From Carallia brachiata (lineage: Eukaryota > Streptophyta > Magnoliopsida > Malpighiales > Rhizophoraceae), in contig JADCRB010000016.1 in assembly GCA_021464245.1 (NCBI GenBank), forward strand, positions 940,348-1,004,347: a stretch of 64,000 nt of DNA, read 5' to 3'. The stretch's first letter is position 1. Each line of letters begins with the position of its first letter. This document shows, piece by piece, positions 22,334 through 34,021 of the stretch. The notes below the pieces were generated by a model that had not been told where the DNA came from, searched no databases, and was given only the letters and a program-made list of their open reading frames with translations. Both the position numbers and the translations under genes were made by a program.

Positions 22334-23477
22334 CTAATGCGAAACTATTGAAGATAAACAACTACATAACCAGTTACCATTGCCAAAGTCTACCAAGGCA
22401 AAATTATTGAAAGGAAAAAAAACTTCAGTACCGACTAGCATTGCCATTCCTAGCAGTGCACAGAAAACCCATCGCATACTGCCTTCTAAGGTATGTGTCA
22501 GTTTGATAAATACCTTCAACTTGTGAGGCTCTTTGGCAAGAATTTTAGCTGCATTCAAAATTTCTCTACTAGTAAGACCTTCAATTTTCTTTAACTCACC
22601 AATTACATTGTCGGCCTTAAGAGACATTTTTTGCTCATGCTCCTCTACACAAGACATGGTATTTGCCATGACACCAAGATGTGAATTAGCCTCTTGCATG
22701 AATATGCCAAAGTTGGTTGTCATTGTATGAAAATCAGCAGCCATATTGTTGATTCTTCTGATTCCTTTGGCTCTTTCCCTTTAAAGTGCTTCGTTGCCGT
22801 TTTGTTCGTGAAGAGATCGACTGAGATATTACCTATCTTGCAGAAAAATATTCATCATCATCATCATCATCATCACTATCTAAATTGATATTGTCATTTT
22901 TAGTCTCTAATTCCATATTCTGAACAGCTTCTGTGAAAGTCTCTGCCTCCCTCCCAATTACTCTATCTTTTCCAACTAGTGTTCCAATTTTATCAAATAA
23001 AAGAAAAGATGTATTCAACAAACTTTTTGTATCTTTATGGAATTGCCAGCATAAAATACAATACAATATTATGAGAAATTATATTAATTTTAAATTGCAA
23101 CTTATATTTATTTGTTATATATACGTTGCACCATTCTTCATAAGCGCTTTGATCCCCGCATATTTTCTTATTTTCATCATACAAAGTAAATCCATATTTT
23201 TCCATCATTTAAGATAAGACATGATGTTTTGCCTTCAATGTTTTCCCCTAGAATCAATGTGTGGAAAGTCTTTCAATCCATTAGTTGGAAGTTTAGCATG
23301 GATCAACTCTTCAACTCGATATAGATAGCTATTTTGCCATCCACCTTCACCTTTCCAATGGGGCTCAATAGCCACCTCCTATAGAGCTTCAATCAATATA
23401 CGATCTTCTGCAGAACTCCATTGTCTTTTGTTTGTGCCTCGACCTCAACTTAGTTGGCTACTTTCAGCAGTAGCCAT
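22334..23477 (-). pseudogene. Myb/SANT-like DNA-binding protein of the Harbinger element
   Basis: From ATG at 23477 the frame reads the Myb_DNA-bind_3 type domain: KRQWSSAEDRILIEAL, EPHWKGEGGW, LYRVEELIHAKLP and NGLKDFPHIDS, interrupted by TGA (codon 11) and TAG after IEAL. It continues with EKYGFTLYDENKKICGDQSA and YEEWCN near 23130-23200, then after a gap KDTKSLLNTSFLLFDKIG, an acidic Asp run (22852-22876, from an ATC repeat), and a C-terminal helical part with IGELKKIEGLTSRE (22560-22610). In this transposon class the Myb partner binds the element ends and brings the transposase to the nucleus. Stops and frame breaks make it a pseudogene. Confidence 0.75.
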
Positions 23478-23677
23478 TATTCAAAGATTGAAATAAAATT
23501 AGCATACTTTAAAAGTACATAAAATAAAACACAACAACATAGATCAATATATGTTAAAAAAATGTTGACATATAAATTTGAAACTTGTACAAAATCATTC
23601 AATAAAAGCAACAAGTCACATTAATAATTGCAGCAACTGTAATGACATTAGCTATAAAAGAAGAAAAAGGTCAAATT

Positions 23678-25035
23678 TTATTGTCTAAGTGATCGAGCTT
23701 TCCAATCATTGAACATCTCTTGAGCAAGTGCGTTTCGAAAATTAGACCACTCACTAGACGTGTTAATTGCTCTAATTAACTCTGTTTCATTGGCGTTAAT
23801 AATATTTGGGTCATCTTCATTGTCATAAATTTCCACCACAGTATTTGTAGGCATATATTTCCTTATCAAATTATGCAATTAACAATATGCCATGACAACA
23901 CGCCCTTAGGTACGTATTGGATAAAACGACGGACTTCAAAGAATTCCCCATCGCCTTTTGAGCAAGCCAAAACATCTTTTTATCACATTTCTAGCTTTTC
24001 AGTGTTTCATGTTGAAATATTCCTCGGTAGTTTGCAGGCGTCTATCACCCTCCGTTCACTAAGGTGATATTGCTGCGCTCTATATGGTGCAAGAAAACCC
24101 ATGCTGTTAGTATAACCAGCATCAACTAGATAATAACAACCTGCAAAAAAAGAAACACATGAAGAACAACATTTTATGTAATCATAAAAAAAAAATTACA
24201 TGAACAATAAATAATTTTACCGTGAAGAACTCTTAAACCATTAGGTTTAGAAATTGCATCTCTAAGAACGTGACCATCGTGTGTTGAACCCTCCCATTGA
24301 GGCAATACATATATAAATTGCAAGTCAGGTGAGCAGACACCTAAAACATTCACTGCAAGGTTACCCTTTCTCGTCCTATATTTAGGTCTCTCTTGAAAGG
24401 ACACTGATACACTTATAAATATGCCATCCAAAGCTCCTAAACAATTCTGTAGTACAAAAAAAAAAAAAAGTAGATTATAAAGTGTAATATACTATTAAAC
24501 TAGAAAATGAGAAACAAGCATTTACTTTGAAGCATCTCCACCTAGCATCTGTGCAATCTGCTGGTATAGGTGTTGACTTTTTAATTAATACTTCATACAA
24601 CTTTCAAATAGCCTTCAAATACTGATTAAAATATCTACTCACAGTTTCTCCACTCCTAATGAAATATGAACTAATTGCCCTATTTTTCATATGGTAAGAT
24701 AGTACATATAGAAACATAACGACAATCTCTTCCATTGAAATATTTTGAGTACCAGTTAAACCACCTATCTCACCTAGCATCTCGCAAAGTATACTATATG
24801 TATACCTATTCATGTGAAGTTGGCTTTTACATGCGACGTCGCTTTCTCTTATTAAAGTATTTAACTTTGGTAATCGCAACCTTTTCCTTTTTTTTTTCTT
24901 CATTCGTATGCATTTTTCACTCATAATCAGTGCACCCATTTGGTGCCAAATAAAATGCATAATGTACATGAGTATAATAATCTCCATTATAAATTGTACT
25001 AGTAGAAATTTTTTCCTCCCTCTTAAACGAGCCAT
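23678..25035 (-). pseudogene. PIF/Harbinger (HARBI1-like, DDE_Tnp_4) transposase
   Basis: Begins at 25035. The N-terminal helical part includes LNTLIRESDVACKSQL, GGLTGTQNISMEEIV and RSGETVSRYFN, followed by an in-frame TGA at 24604-24606. After an intron, exon 24446-24221 has NCLGALDGIFI with the first catalytic Asp, and STHDGHVLRDA. The third exon (24140 leftwards) has YYLVDAGYTNSMGFLAPYR with the second Asp. The third catalytic acid, Glu of the family motif NVIERCFG, reads Lys here (NVIKRCFG). Frameshifts and further stops follow, then a clean C-terminal segment to 23678. Clearly inactive. Confidence 0.88.
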
Positions 25036-26478
25036 TTCTGTATACGCTTCACAAAAACAAACAAATAAATTTTAAAAATACTATATAGGTATATTACTTG
25101 CGTGAACATTTGCTAAGATGCTAGACAATATATCATAGTCAACGAATTGCAGGTCATCTATCAACTAGGCTATTATAGCCTTCTGAGAAATATAAAGAAA
25201 ATGCACAATTAAGCTAGTCAAATATGTTCATTTTAGCACTACAAAGTAATGAAAAAAATGCATATAAAAAATCTTAACTCACTTTCCCTTAAAAAAGATC
25301 CAAATCCTCTATCACCAACAACTCCTAGATTGCTTGGCCTCCTCTCAACTCTGCTCAATTGTGCAAAAAGATAGTAAATTCAATGATTGAGTATAAATGC
25401 AAAAAGAAAGTATCCAAACTTTTTAGATTGGACAAAGTAGTATATCTACGGCGAGGTAAAAACAAAAATAGCAAAAGTGGCAATTTTAGCACACATAAGT
25501 ACAAAAAGGTACTTTTGTAAAGAAGGAAACAAGGTAATGGAACAATAGAGAGATGAAGATTGATGGCCCTATGTAATTGGTTTATTTAGAATATCATCAA
25601 AGGAAATGAAAGGCACCAGGAAAAAATAATAAATTTATTCCAATAGAACCTGGACAATATATATATATATATATAACTTTGTAAGATGAAAATATGTATG
25701 AATATCAGAAAAAGGACTCAATTTTACAAAAAAAATCCCAATTAGCAATGAGAACAGTTATGCTTAAGCAAGCATCTTCAAAAATGCTTCAGGGATTTCC
25801 TATAGAACCTTGAGTTTCCAGCTACCATCGGACAATAAGATACCTATTCAATGAATATCCGGTACTAAAAACTTATTATACGAATCTGATTTTACATGAA
25901 TGAGTAGAGTCTACTATATTCCTACATGTTTTGTCAAAACATAAATTCAAGCACCAATAGTATAGTGCAACCTGTACAAAAGAAGCCCCTTGGAAAATAA
26001 ATAAACAAACACAAAGGGTACAGATTAACTGCAGTGATGCAGATTGACAAGAATCTAAGAAGAGACTAGTGAGGCAAATAACATGTTCAAAACCTAAACA
26101 GGGTGCCATCGAACCCTATTAGAAAAGTCAAATTCAAATTAGTGAATAATGGTGCCCAAACATGTTCGAATTCAAATTAGTGAGAACACAGAATTCAGAA
26201 GTTCTATGGTTATCTATGCATCAACAATGGTACCCAAATATAATGGCCGAAATATACTCACTGAAAAAATTTATCATTTCATCAAGTTTTGATATTTCTC
26301 TGACAAATTACACATTTTCAAATTAAACATAATTATCCTACATACCAGAATATAATTTACATAGTGTCCACAACATAATTTCCAATTCAATAAGGGTTTC
26401 GCCTACTATAAGATTCCATTGAAAAGTTGGAAAAGTCTAACAAGAAGGTTTCTCAATTATAAAGGCAAATGTGAATGA

Positions 26479-26515
<37 letters not shown>

Positions 26516-27337
26516 CAACATGGATACTCAATTTCTCATTCCTAAATTAATTTTCTTGGGGTTGGGTGCAGGTAAGTAATTCCAATTCATCAATTGCAGA
26601 CAAAATAAAACTTACACATTAAAAGATTAGAATTAAATCATAAAACAATCAAAGGAGAAGTGATAGAATTTACAGTAAAGCCAATATTGTCACAACAGTT
26701 CTCTGTGTGTGCATGTGAGAGAGAGATAGAGAGCACAACATGAAGAACAAGTAATTTGTATATTTTAAAGGCTCAAACAGAATTTACATCAAAAATAAAG
26801 AGTGAAAAAGTTCAACCTTCCTCAAGCATTAATTTCTACAGAAGCAAGATATTTTTGACCTATAGAACGATCTAGAAGCTCAATAATAGCAACAATGGTT
26901 CTTCACGTCAACAATGATTGAGGAAACGAGGTAAAGAATCTAAAAAGACAATGTATTGACTACAAAAGAGACAAAGTGGCAGGGGTAGAGAGATTCAAGA
27001 AACAGCAAGCTTGCCGGCTTAAAGATTTCATTTCTATTTATTGATACCGCCATGGTGAGAGGCTGAGTTAGGTTGTTGTTGGTGAGATGCTGCAAACAAC
27101 CTCTTCCGCCTGTGGTCAAACAAAAAATAACACGGTATCCCAGCCTAGGCAATACAGAATGACAAGAAAATAGAGTTGGAGGATTGAGAAAGGAATCAAT
27201 CTGATAGTAAACAAACTTCCAACACGGCAGCCTAGCTCAAGCCTGTCGTTTCTTGAATCTCTTTGCCCCTGCCTCTTTCCCCCTCTGACAGTATGGCTAG
27301 TTCTACAAGGGACTTTGTTTACTGGAGTTACAGGCTC

Positions 27338-27346
27338 TTATTTATA
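27338..27346 (-). promoter_or_regulatory. TATA box, minus strand, inside the right end of the Harbinger element
   Basis: The minus strand reads TATAAATAA, followed by GC-richer leader-like sequence. Placed about 345 bp inside the right terminus, it could drive the two Harbinger genes. Inferred from position and motif only. Confidence 0.35.
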
Positions 27347-27690
27347 GGATTTCAGTGAATTTTTGTTGAGAATTTCTATCTATTAGTTGATGATTTCAAT
27401 GGGTTCTGTTGAGAATTTCTATCCTCCCATTGTAGAGATTTTGGTGATTTTTTTATTTACTGTAGAGTTTTTTTTTTTTATACTATTAACGTGTTATTAG
27501 CCTGACAGTTACAGTCAATGAGAATTATTAATGATAAGTATACGGGAATCAAGATTTCCCTTAGCATGGGAATCTCATTCATCTTTTTAAGGAAATCAAA
27601 ATCATTTTTTTAGAAACCAAACCTAAAGAATGAGAAAAAGTTATTGGAGTCCTATTCCCATCTAATTTTTCCCTTAAATAAACACCCCCT

Positions 27691-28255
27691 ACAATTAACA
27701 TGTAATGTTAGAGAATTATTTTTGATTTATTATATAAAAAAAAAAAAACAATGTCGAAAGCCAATTTAAATGTGTATGCTGGTCTTATAATAATGTCTCT
27801 GACACCAAAAAATGCACCTCAGGGACAAAGCAGTAGATTGCCATTGACACTTAAATATGCAAAATCACGTACATGTCTCATATATCTGAACTTCATGAAA
27901 ACAATATCAGTTCAGTTCAACTAATTTTTGATTATACAATATCAGAAAAAAAGAAATAAAAACCACACATATATAGCCTCCTTTTGGAGTTCAAGAATCA
28001 GCAGCAACAGTCACACCGTCATTAAAATGAAAGCCAGCGTGGGTGTTATGTCGGTTGGCTTCACCAATTTGTATGGCTTCCTTTTGGAAGCTTTTTTGGT
28101 TGATGCTTTCTCTTGGAACCTATCAAACTGGAAGCAAAACAGAAAAAATTTTGAAAAAAAAAACTCAATCATTAGATAATTCCAAATCCTCTTCGCATAC
28201 TAGAATGGAGGGGAAATAGAATATAACAAATATAAAATACGGACATCAATCACTA
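27691..28255. other. Intergenic DNA, no gene seen
   Basis: AT-rich. An 83-codon frame at 27928-28179 shows no known motif. Confidence 0.5.
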
Positions 28256-28263
28256 TTAATAGG

Positions 28264-28744
28264 CAAAGTTATTAGAACTGGATCGGTTATCGAATCGAAA
28301 ATATTAGTGAGTTAAAATTTAATCGGTCGAACCAGTCAAACCAGTATTTGAACCGGTATTTAATAATATATATATGTATAAAAATAATTAAAAAAATAAT
28401 ATTTATAAATAGTGATTAAATATTAATTTTTTTAATTTTAAAGACTAACTTGAAAGTTTTAATCAAATTTAGGATTAAATTGAACTTTTTAATTAAATTT
28501 AGTGTTTAAATTATAATTTAAATAATATTTGACGTCAAATTATAATTTATAAATTTTTAGTTTAATTTGAACTTGTACAACCGGTCTAGTTTTCACTGAT
28601 TTTGATCGATTTTTAATCGATTTTGACTGGTTTTGACCCATTCGAGTTAAGTATCAAAAATTAGTATGAATTAATCCAAATTTTTAACTGGTCGCCGGTT
28701 AAATTGGTTAGACTGACTGATCTGATCCGATACCAACAACAATG
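28264..28744. mobile_element. hAT-type MITE, copy 4 of 5
   Basis: The 481-bp element has left end CAAAGTTATTAGAACTGG; the right end is the complement of CATTGTTGTTGGTATCGG. Flanking 8-mers TTAATAGG (28256-28263) and CTAATAGG (28745-28752) are 7 of 8 identical. GGTCGAACCAGTC-like subterminal motifs link it to the family. No coding capacity. Confidence 0.7.
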
Positions 28745-28752
28745 CTAATAGG

Positions 28753-30040
28753 AAGCTCAAACGACGGAAAAAAGAGCAACTAAAAGAAATGTAAGAGCCT
28801 GGACGCTAACTGCCCGCAGAAAATGAAAAATAGAATTCAGACAAAAAAAAAAAAAGAAAAATAGTAAAAAATCATTAGAAGGCGGGCAATTACATACCAG
28901 TCCTGGTATTTATTAATTTTGTGATAGGAAAAGATAGACCGGCCACAAATAGTTTACGATTTAAAGTGTGTTTATTTCGTATAAAATATTTTATAAGAAA
29001 ACATTTTACAGGTTTTTTGACGTTTGTTTTACAGAAAATATTTTACATAAGTAAAATTTAGAAAATTTTTTTAGATTTTCAAATAAAATAATTTCTCCTT
29101 TTACAGAGTTGAAGTTATTTTTAAGAAAAATATAAATTATTTTATAAATAAGTGATAAAGAAAAATTATTATTTTTACTGTGAATATATTTTTTTATAAA
29201 TATTTTACAAATATAAATTATTTTATAGCAAATAAATAAATTCTTATATAATGAATTATTTTCTCAAATCATTTTTTTAAATCTCTGGCCTTTTCTATTT
29301 TAAGAGAGACTGTTACTTTTTACCCATGCTATTTGTGACTCCACCGAGGGAGCTTTCTTACACAGGCAAACTCAAAGACTGCTACTCAAGGGATCATACA
29401 CGTGGTAGCATTGTTTGCACTTATGTTTATTGGGGTCGATACGATGAACCGACACGACAATCAAGTTAGAATTGAGGAGGAGCTTAAAGTAATAAAAGAG
29501 GTACACATAATTAATTTAATAAAAAATAAAAAATAATTTAAAAAATAATAATAAGTAATTTAAAATTATTTTTTAATCAACTATTATTAGAAAGTTAAAT
29601 AAAAAAATAAGTAAAATCAAACAGTAATATTAAGAAATTTATCAAATATTTATTTTCTTACTTTTAAAAAAGACGTAAATATATCTTTTCAAAAGTTAAC
29701 TCAAACACTCCCTTATATTATATTATATTATGTATCTATGGAATTTGTTAAAAAAATTATTAATTAAATTTTTAAAAAACTTACTATCTTCAGTTTTCCT
29801 TTTTAATTCTAAAATTAAGGAGAGCCATATAAGGGGTTAGCCATTTGACAAAAGACATGCAAATGAAGAAAACGAGAGGTTCTTCTCAAAAATAAAAAAA
29901 TAAAAAAAGAAAGAAAACGAGGGATTGGAGTCTGGACTCTGGCGGGCGAAGACAAAAAATGCTTCGTTGAAACAACAAAAACAACGACGTTTCTCTTCTG
30001 AAGACTGATGAGCTAAGACATACCGGAGGAGCTGAGGGCC
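28753..30040. other. Intergenic DNA; right end is the PPR gene promoter
   Basis: AT-rich with no coding structure to about 29870, then GC-richer sequence leading into the leader of the PPR gene. Confidence 0.5.
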
Positions 30041-30193
30041 ATGAATACGTCGGCGTTGCAGGCCATGCTCCTAAACTCCGCCGATCCGGTGAGACGGCAC
30101 CGTTTGGTTTCTTCATCCAGCACTACCATTAATGCATCATTTTGTCCCAAGTCAAAACCCATCGATCTAGCGTCGACTCCACAGTTCCCATGA
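30041..30193 (+). CDS. Upstream ORF in the PPR leader (50 aa)
   Basis: ATG at 30041 opens a 50-codon frame (MNTSALQAMLLNSADPVRRH start, LASTPQFP end). Its TGA overlaps a second ATG at 30189 (sequence ATGA), which opens a further 27-codon frame running past the PPR start at 30258 in another register. If transcribed these could reduce initiation at the PPR start. No homology recognised. Confidence 0.3.
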   Translation: MNTSALQAMLLNSADPVRRHRLVSSSSTTINASFCPKSKPIDLASTPQFP

Positions 30194-30257
30194 GCGAAAT
30201 CTCGTTAGAATTGCATTTTCATCCCAACCAACGGCGATTCAACGGGCGGCCACTGGG

Positions 30258-32150
30258 ATGCGGCTTTTATTAAGACTTGCACGCAAACCATTTGACGAAA
30301 TCACCCAACGGAAGTTTGCTTCAGCAAACTCAGTAGTTTGTTTTTGTTCTACTTCCTCGTGCGCTAAGAATCCAGAATATGAAGACCCAATTGGGATATT
30401 GCCCCAGAAGAACCGCGTGATATCGTGGACGGCCAAAATTTCCAAGTTTTTAAAGCAAAACCAGCCTGAAGAGTCAATTGGATTGTTCAAATCAATGCTT
30501 TTGAATGACCAAAAGCCTAACTTCGTGACTATCCTGACCTTAATTCGTGCCTTGGGTGCATTCAGTTCCCATAATAGCATAAGGATGGCTCATGGCTATG
30601 TGATTAAAATGGGGTTTGAGCAAGAAGTTCCGGTTTTGACGGCTCTTCTTGGGTTTTATTCTATGTTTGATATGGAGGTTGTGCGGGTATTGTTTCTTCA
30701 AATACCCAATAAGGATGTGGTGGTTTGGAGCGCAATGGTTTCGGCTTGTTCCAGGAATGATAAGTATGATGAAGCCATTGATTTTTTTAGAAGGATGCAG
30801 AGTCATGGTGTGGAACCTAACTTCGTCAGTGTTGTTAGTGTTCTGCCTGCTTGTGCTGCTCTCGGTGAGTTGCGTTTTGGAAAAGAAATTCACGGGTTTC
30901 TATTGAAAAAGATGTTTTATTCGTTGGCAAATGTCCGAAACTCACTTTTGGATATGTATGCAAAATGTAGGGAATTTGAGGCTTCTATCCGGATTTTCCA
31001 TGAGACTTGGAACAAGGAATTGGCTTCATGGAGAATTATGATTCGTGGGTGTATTGACAATGGCCGTCCTAGAAAAGGATTGGAGATTTTCTTGAAGATG
31101 CGGTATTCTGGCGCTAAAGCAGATGATATTGTCATTCGGGATATCATTGTAGCATCAACATTAGCAGACGAACTGAAATTTGGGCTGGGATTTCACGGTT
31201 ACATAGTGAAAAAGGGGTTTTTGGATTGTGTTTCAGTGGGAACTGCACTTCTGCAAATGTATGGTAAGCTTAGCAAGTTAGATCTATCTCAGATGGTCTT
31301 TAATGAGTTGAATGGCAAAGATCGCATTGCGTGGAATGCAATGATCTCACTATATGGTCAGGAAGGTCAACCGCATAATGCCTTAAATTTATTCAAGAAA
31401 ATGCAATTAATGAATCAGAAGCCTGATGAGGTTACATTTTTTAGCCTATTGCGAGCATGTTCTGCAATGGGAGCCCTGGAGATCGGGGAAAGCATCCATG
31501 GTCATGTAACTAAAGCTGGGTACTTAGGTAATGCTCGTTTAGCTTCGACCTTGATTGATTTATACTGCAAACTTGGAAGAATAAAGCAAGGTGAGACCCT
31601 CTTTAACGAAATTTCTGCCAAAGATCTAATCTGTTGGAGTTCAATGATTAAAGGATATGGATTGAATGGATGTGGTCGGGAAGCTTTTGAAACATTCTCA
31701 AACATGTTAGATCACGGAATTAAGCCCAATGATATTGTTCTTCTCTCTGTTCTGTCTGCCTGTAGTCAAAGTGGGCTAGAATACGAATGTTGCAGCTTGT
31801 TTTATTCCATGGAAGAAAGCTATGGCTTTGCTCCAAAACTTGCACATTATGCTTGTATGGTGGATTTGCTATGTCGCCGAGGTTTTCTTATGGAAGCTCT
31901 TGACTTGGTGAATAACATGCCAATGGAACCTGACAAAAGAATCTGGGGAGCTATTCTTGCTGGTTGTAGATCAAGACACAATAGATCAATTGAGGTGGCA
32001 GAGTTTGTGGTCAAACGACTGAGTGACATGGACCCAGAAAATCCTAGCTATTATTCATGCTTATCAGACCTGTATGAGGAAGAAGGTAGATGGGAAGATG
32101 TAGAAACGCTAAAAAAGGAGAGGTTTTTCAACAGTCCACAGATTTTTTGA
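30258..32150 (+). CDS. Pentatricopeptide repeat protein, PLS class with E domain
   Basis: Intronless, 630 aa, as is usual for plant PPR genes. The N terminus (MRLLLRLARKPF, Arg-rich, few acids) suits mitochondrial or plastid import. From about residue 50, degenerate 31-36-aa repeats follow, with hallmarks such as DVVVWSAMVSACSRN, NSLLDMYAKC, DRIAWNAMISLYGQ, TLIDLYCKLG and DLICWSSMIKGYG. The C terminus has the E motif (YACMVDLLCRRGFLMEALDL, PDKRIWGAILAGC) and stops at KKERFFNSPQIF, without a DYW deaminase domain. PLS-E proteins recognise organelle RNA, mostly for C-to-U editing, and need a DYW domain supplied in trans. The target site cannot be told by eye. Intact. Confidence 0.92.
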   Translation: MRLLLRLARKPFDEITQRKFASANSVVCFCSTSSCAKNPEYEDPIGILPQKNRVISWTAKISKFLKQNQPEESIGLFKSMLLNDQKPNFVTILTLIRALGAFSSHNSIRMAHGYVIKMGFEQEVPVLTALLGFYSMFDMEVVRVLFLQIPNKDVVVWSAMVSACSRNDKYDEAIDFFRRMQSHGVEPNFVSVVSVLPACAALGELRFGKEIHGFLLKKMFYSLANVRNSLLDMYAKCREFEASIRIFHETWNKELASWRIMIRGCIDNGRPRKGLEIFLKMRYSGAKADDIVIRDIIVASTLADELKFGLGFHGYIVKKGFLDCVSVGTALLQMYGKLSKLDLSQMVFNELNGKDRIAWNAMISLYGQEGQPHNALNLFKKMQLMNQKPDEVTFFSLLRACSAMGALEIGESIHGHVTKAGYLGNARLASTLIDLYCKLGRIKQGETLFNEISAKDLICWSSMIKGYGLNGCGREAFETFSNMLDHGIKPNDIVLLSVLSACSQSGLEYECCSLFYSMEESYGFAPKLAHYACMVDLLCRRGFLMEALDLVNNMPMEPDKRIWGAILAGCRSRHNRSIEVAEFVVKRLSDMDPENPSYYSCLSDLYEEEGRWEDVETLKKERFFNSPQIF

Positions 32151-32654
32151 GTGTTATTTGTTACTTAATGTTATTTTCATACATGACACTGGCATTCATA
32201 GTGCAACTAGCTTATTCAGGGCGGAGAATTTAATTTGCTTAGTTTTTAAAATTTGAAAAAAAAAAAAGGAATAAATAGATTGTCATAATAAAAATTTTAG
32301 AGGAAACATTTGTTAATTTAAAATTTGAAAGTTAGATGAAAAAAAACGTATGTAGATGTGATGATAAAAGAGCAAATAAACGGATGTACTAACAAAAGCC
32401 GGAAATCAAGCCTCTTTGTCGTTTTCTCAGTTTTGAACATTACAATTTTTAATGTCTCCTTAGTTGCATATAACCCATTCTCCGTAAAGAAAATTGTTAT
32501 TCTTATTCTTTAAGAGGTTTCCTACACATTGCTCTGGGCACAGGCAGCTTATCCTGTTTCGTAAATTGGCTGGACTCATCTATCGACCTGATTGTAAAAA
32601 ATAGTGCAAAATGTGCCTCCTTAAACGTTTTCCATTTGGCCCTTTTTCCACAAC

Positions 32655-32689
<35 letters not shown>

Positions 32690-33740
32690 ATCTGAAGTTC
32701 ATCTGTAGTCTTCTTTCCCCTTTTTTAATGCCAAAAAACTAAGGCTAATGTACAGCTGCAAAGTGCAAATACCGTACAATCCTAAGTCCCTACACAAAAA
32801 AAAAAATATATATATATAAATGTTTAATAAGAAAAATACTCTTAAAACCAACCAAAGAAAATTATAAATAGTCAGCTGTGAAAAAACTACAACAGTGTTT
32901 AGCATAATGAAACAATTAAGAAATTTCGTATTAAAAGCAAAATAAGCAATACCTAACAAAGATTCCCTTCGGGAGGAACAACAATATAGAATTCAACATT
33001 TGATGAAAACCTTATTTTCCAGATGTATACCATCCCCATCATGAGCAACTCTTATTTTCCAGCTCTACAACATACCTCACTCTTCAATGTATAATCTCAT
33101 AGCCATTTGCACCATTGAATGCCACCTCACAGTCAAAACTGTCATTCCTTCCAATATTCAGCTTCTTCCTAATGCTTTGACTAAAAATCAATTTAATTTA
33201 GCAAACTATTTTTCAAATCTAATTAAATATAAAAGCAAAGTTAGGCTAAACAAGATATTTTTAAAGAGAAAAAAATTACTTCCAAATTTATTTTTAAAAA
33301 ATACTCAAAATTTGGGTTTTTTTTTGTTTTATACTTTTAAATAAAATACTAGTAAAAATGAAAAATTCAATTAAACTTGTGCTTTGCGCAGGTCTAATTC
33401 TAGTTGAGAAATATAGATTGAGTCAAGTATTCTTGTGATTTTATATTGTGAAAAAGATGATTAAATATATATCAAAATCCTGAGTATTCAATTACTTAAA
33501 ATGACTGCAAATCAACTATTAAATTAATGTCAAATACTGAAAATCATGATAATCTACTTAGAAAATCTTAAAATTAAGAAGATGTCGCCACATGACAAGA
33601 GGAGAACACTGACATTTTCTCTTAACATCGATTTTATATAATTATATTAATATTACATTCGTCCAATATGCCTGTTTAATTATATTTGTTAACAAATTCA
33701 TTTTTACTTGTATTTTATTAAAAAAAATAGAGGACACCAT
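32151..33740. other. 3' flank of the PPR gene and intergenic DNA
   Basis: No gene recognised. Contains a 31-base C run at 32657-32687. Confidence 0.5.
32657..32687. repeat. Homopolymer of 31 C
   Basis: An uninterrupted C run, very unusual in AT-rich plant DNA. It would read as poly-Gly on the minus strand; no gene is supported there. Confidence 0.95.
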
Positions 33741-34021
33741 TATGTGGCTATTTTTAGGGAGTTACTAAATAGCTGTCATATAGGACATGGTAGAAGAAAT
33801 TATACGACACAATACAAGAATTATAAAGAAATTATACGATATGTCAAAGGAAATTATATGACACATAATTAGTATTTTTGGTTTTTATTGATTGATTACG
33901 CGTCATATAATTTCTTCTGACACGTTATATAATTTCCTTATAGTTCCTCTGTCATGTCGAATAATTTTTTCTGTCACGTAGTATATAACAACTACGTAAT
34001 AGCTCTGTAACATATAGCCAA
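33741..34021. mobile_element. Foldback MITE (about 125-bp inverted arms)
   Basis: The left arm from TGGCTATTTTTAGGGAGTTA reads onward as the imperfect complement of the right arm ending at TACATAGCC-like sequence. Repeated AAATTATAYGACA motifs occur in both arms. The loop lies near 33868-33895. TSD not resolved. No coding capacity. Confidence 0.6.

Larger units (their letters stand above)
21757..27690 (-). mobile_element. PIF/Harbinger transposon, two-gene, decayed
   Basis: It carries a Harbinger transposase pseudogene (23678-25035) and a Myb/SANT-like partner pseudogene (22334-23477), both on the minus strand: the classic two-gene set of PIF/Harbinger elements. Proposed ends are AGGCCATTGGG at the left and the complement of AGGGGGTGTTTATT at the right, with ATA and ACA as the flanking triplets. 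Both terminal regions resemble those of the non-autonomous element at 2153-3092. The 25.1-27.7 kb part holds a promoter-like region (TATA box at 27338-27346) and noncoding DNA with a (TA)n tract at 26480-26511. The gene content is secure, the exact borders are not. Confidence 0.6.
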
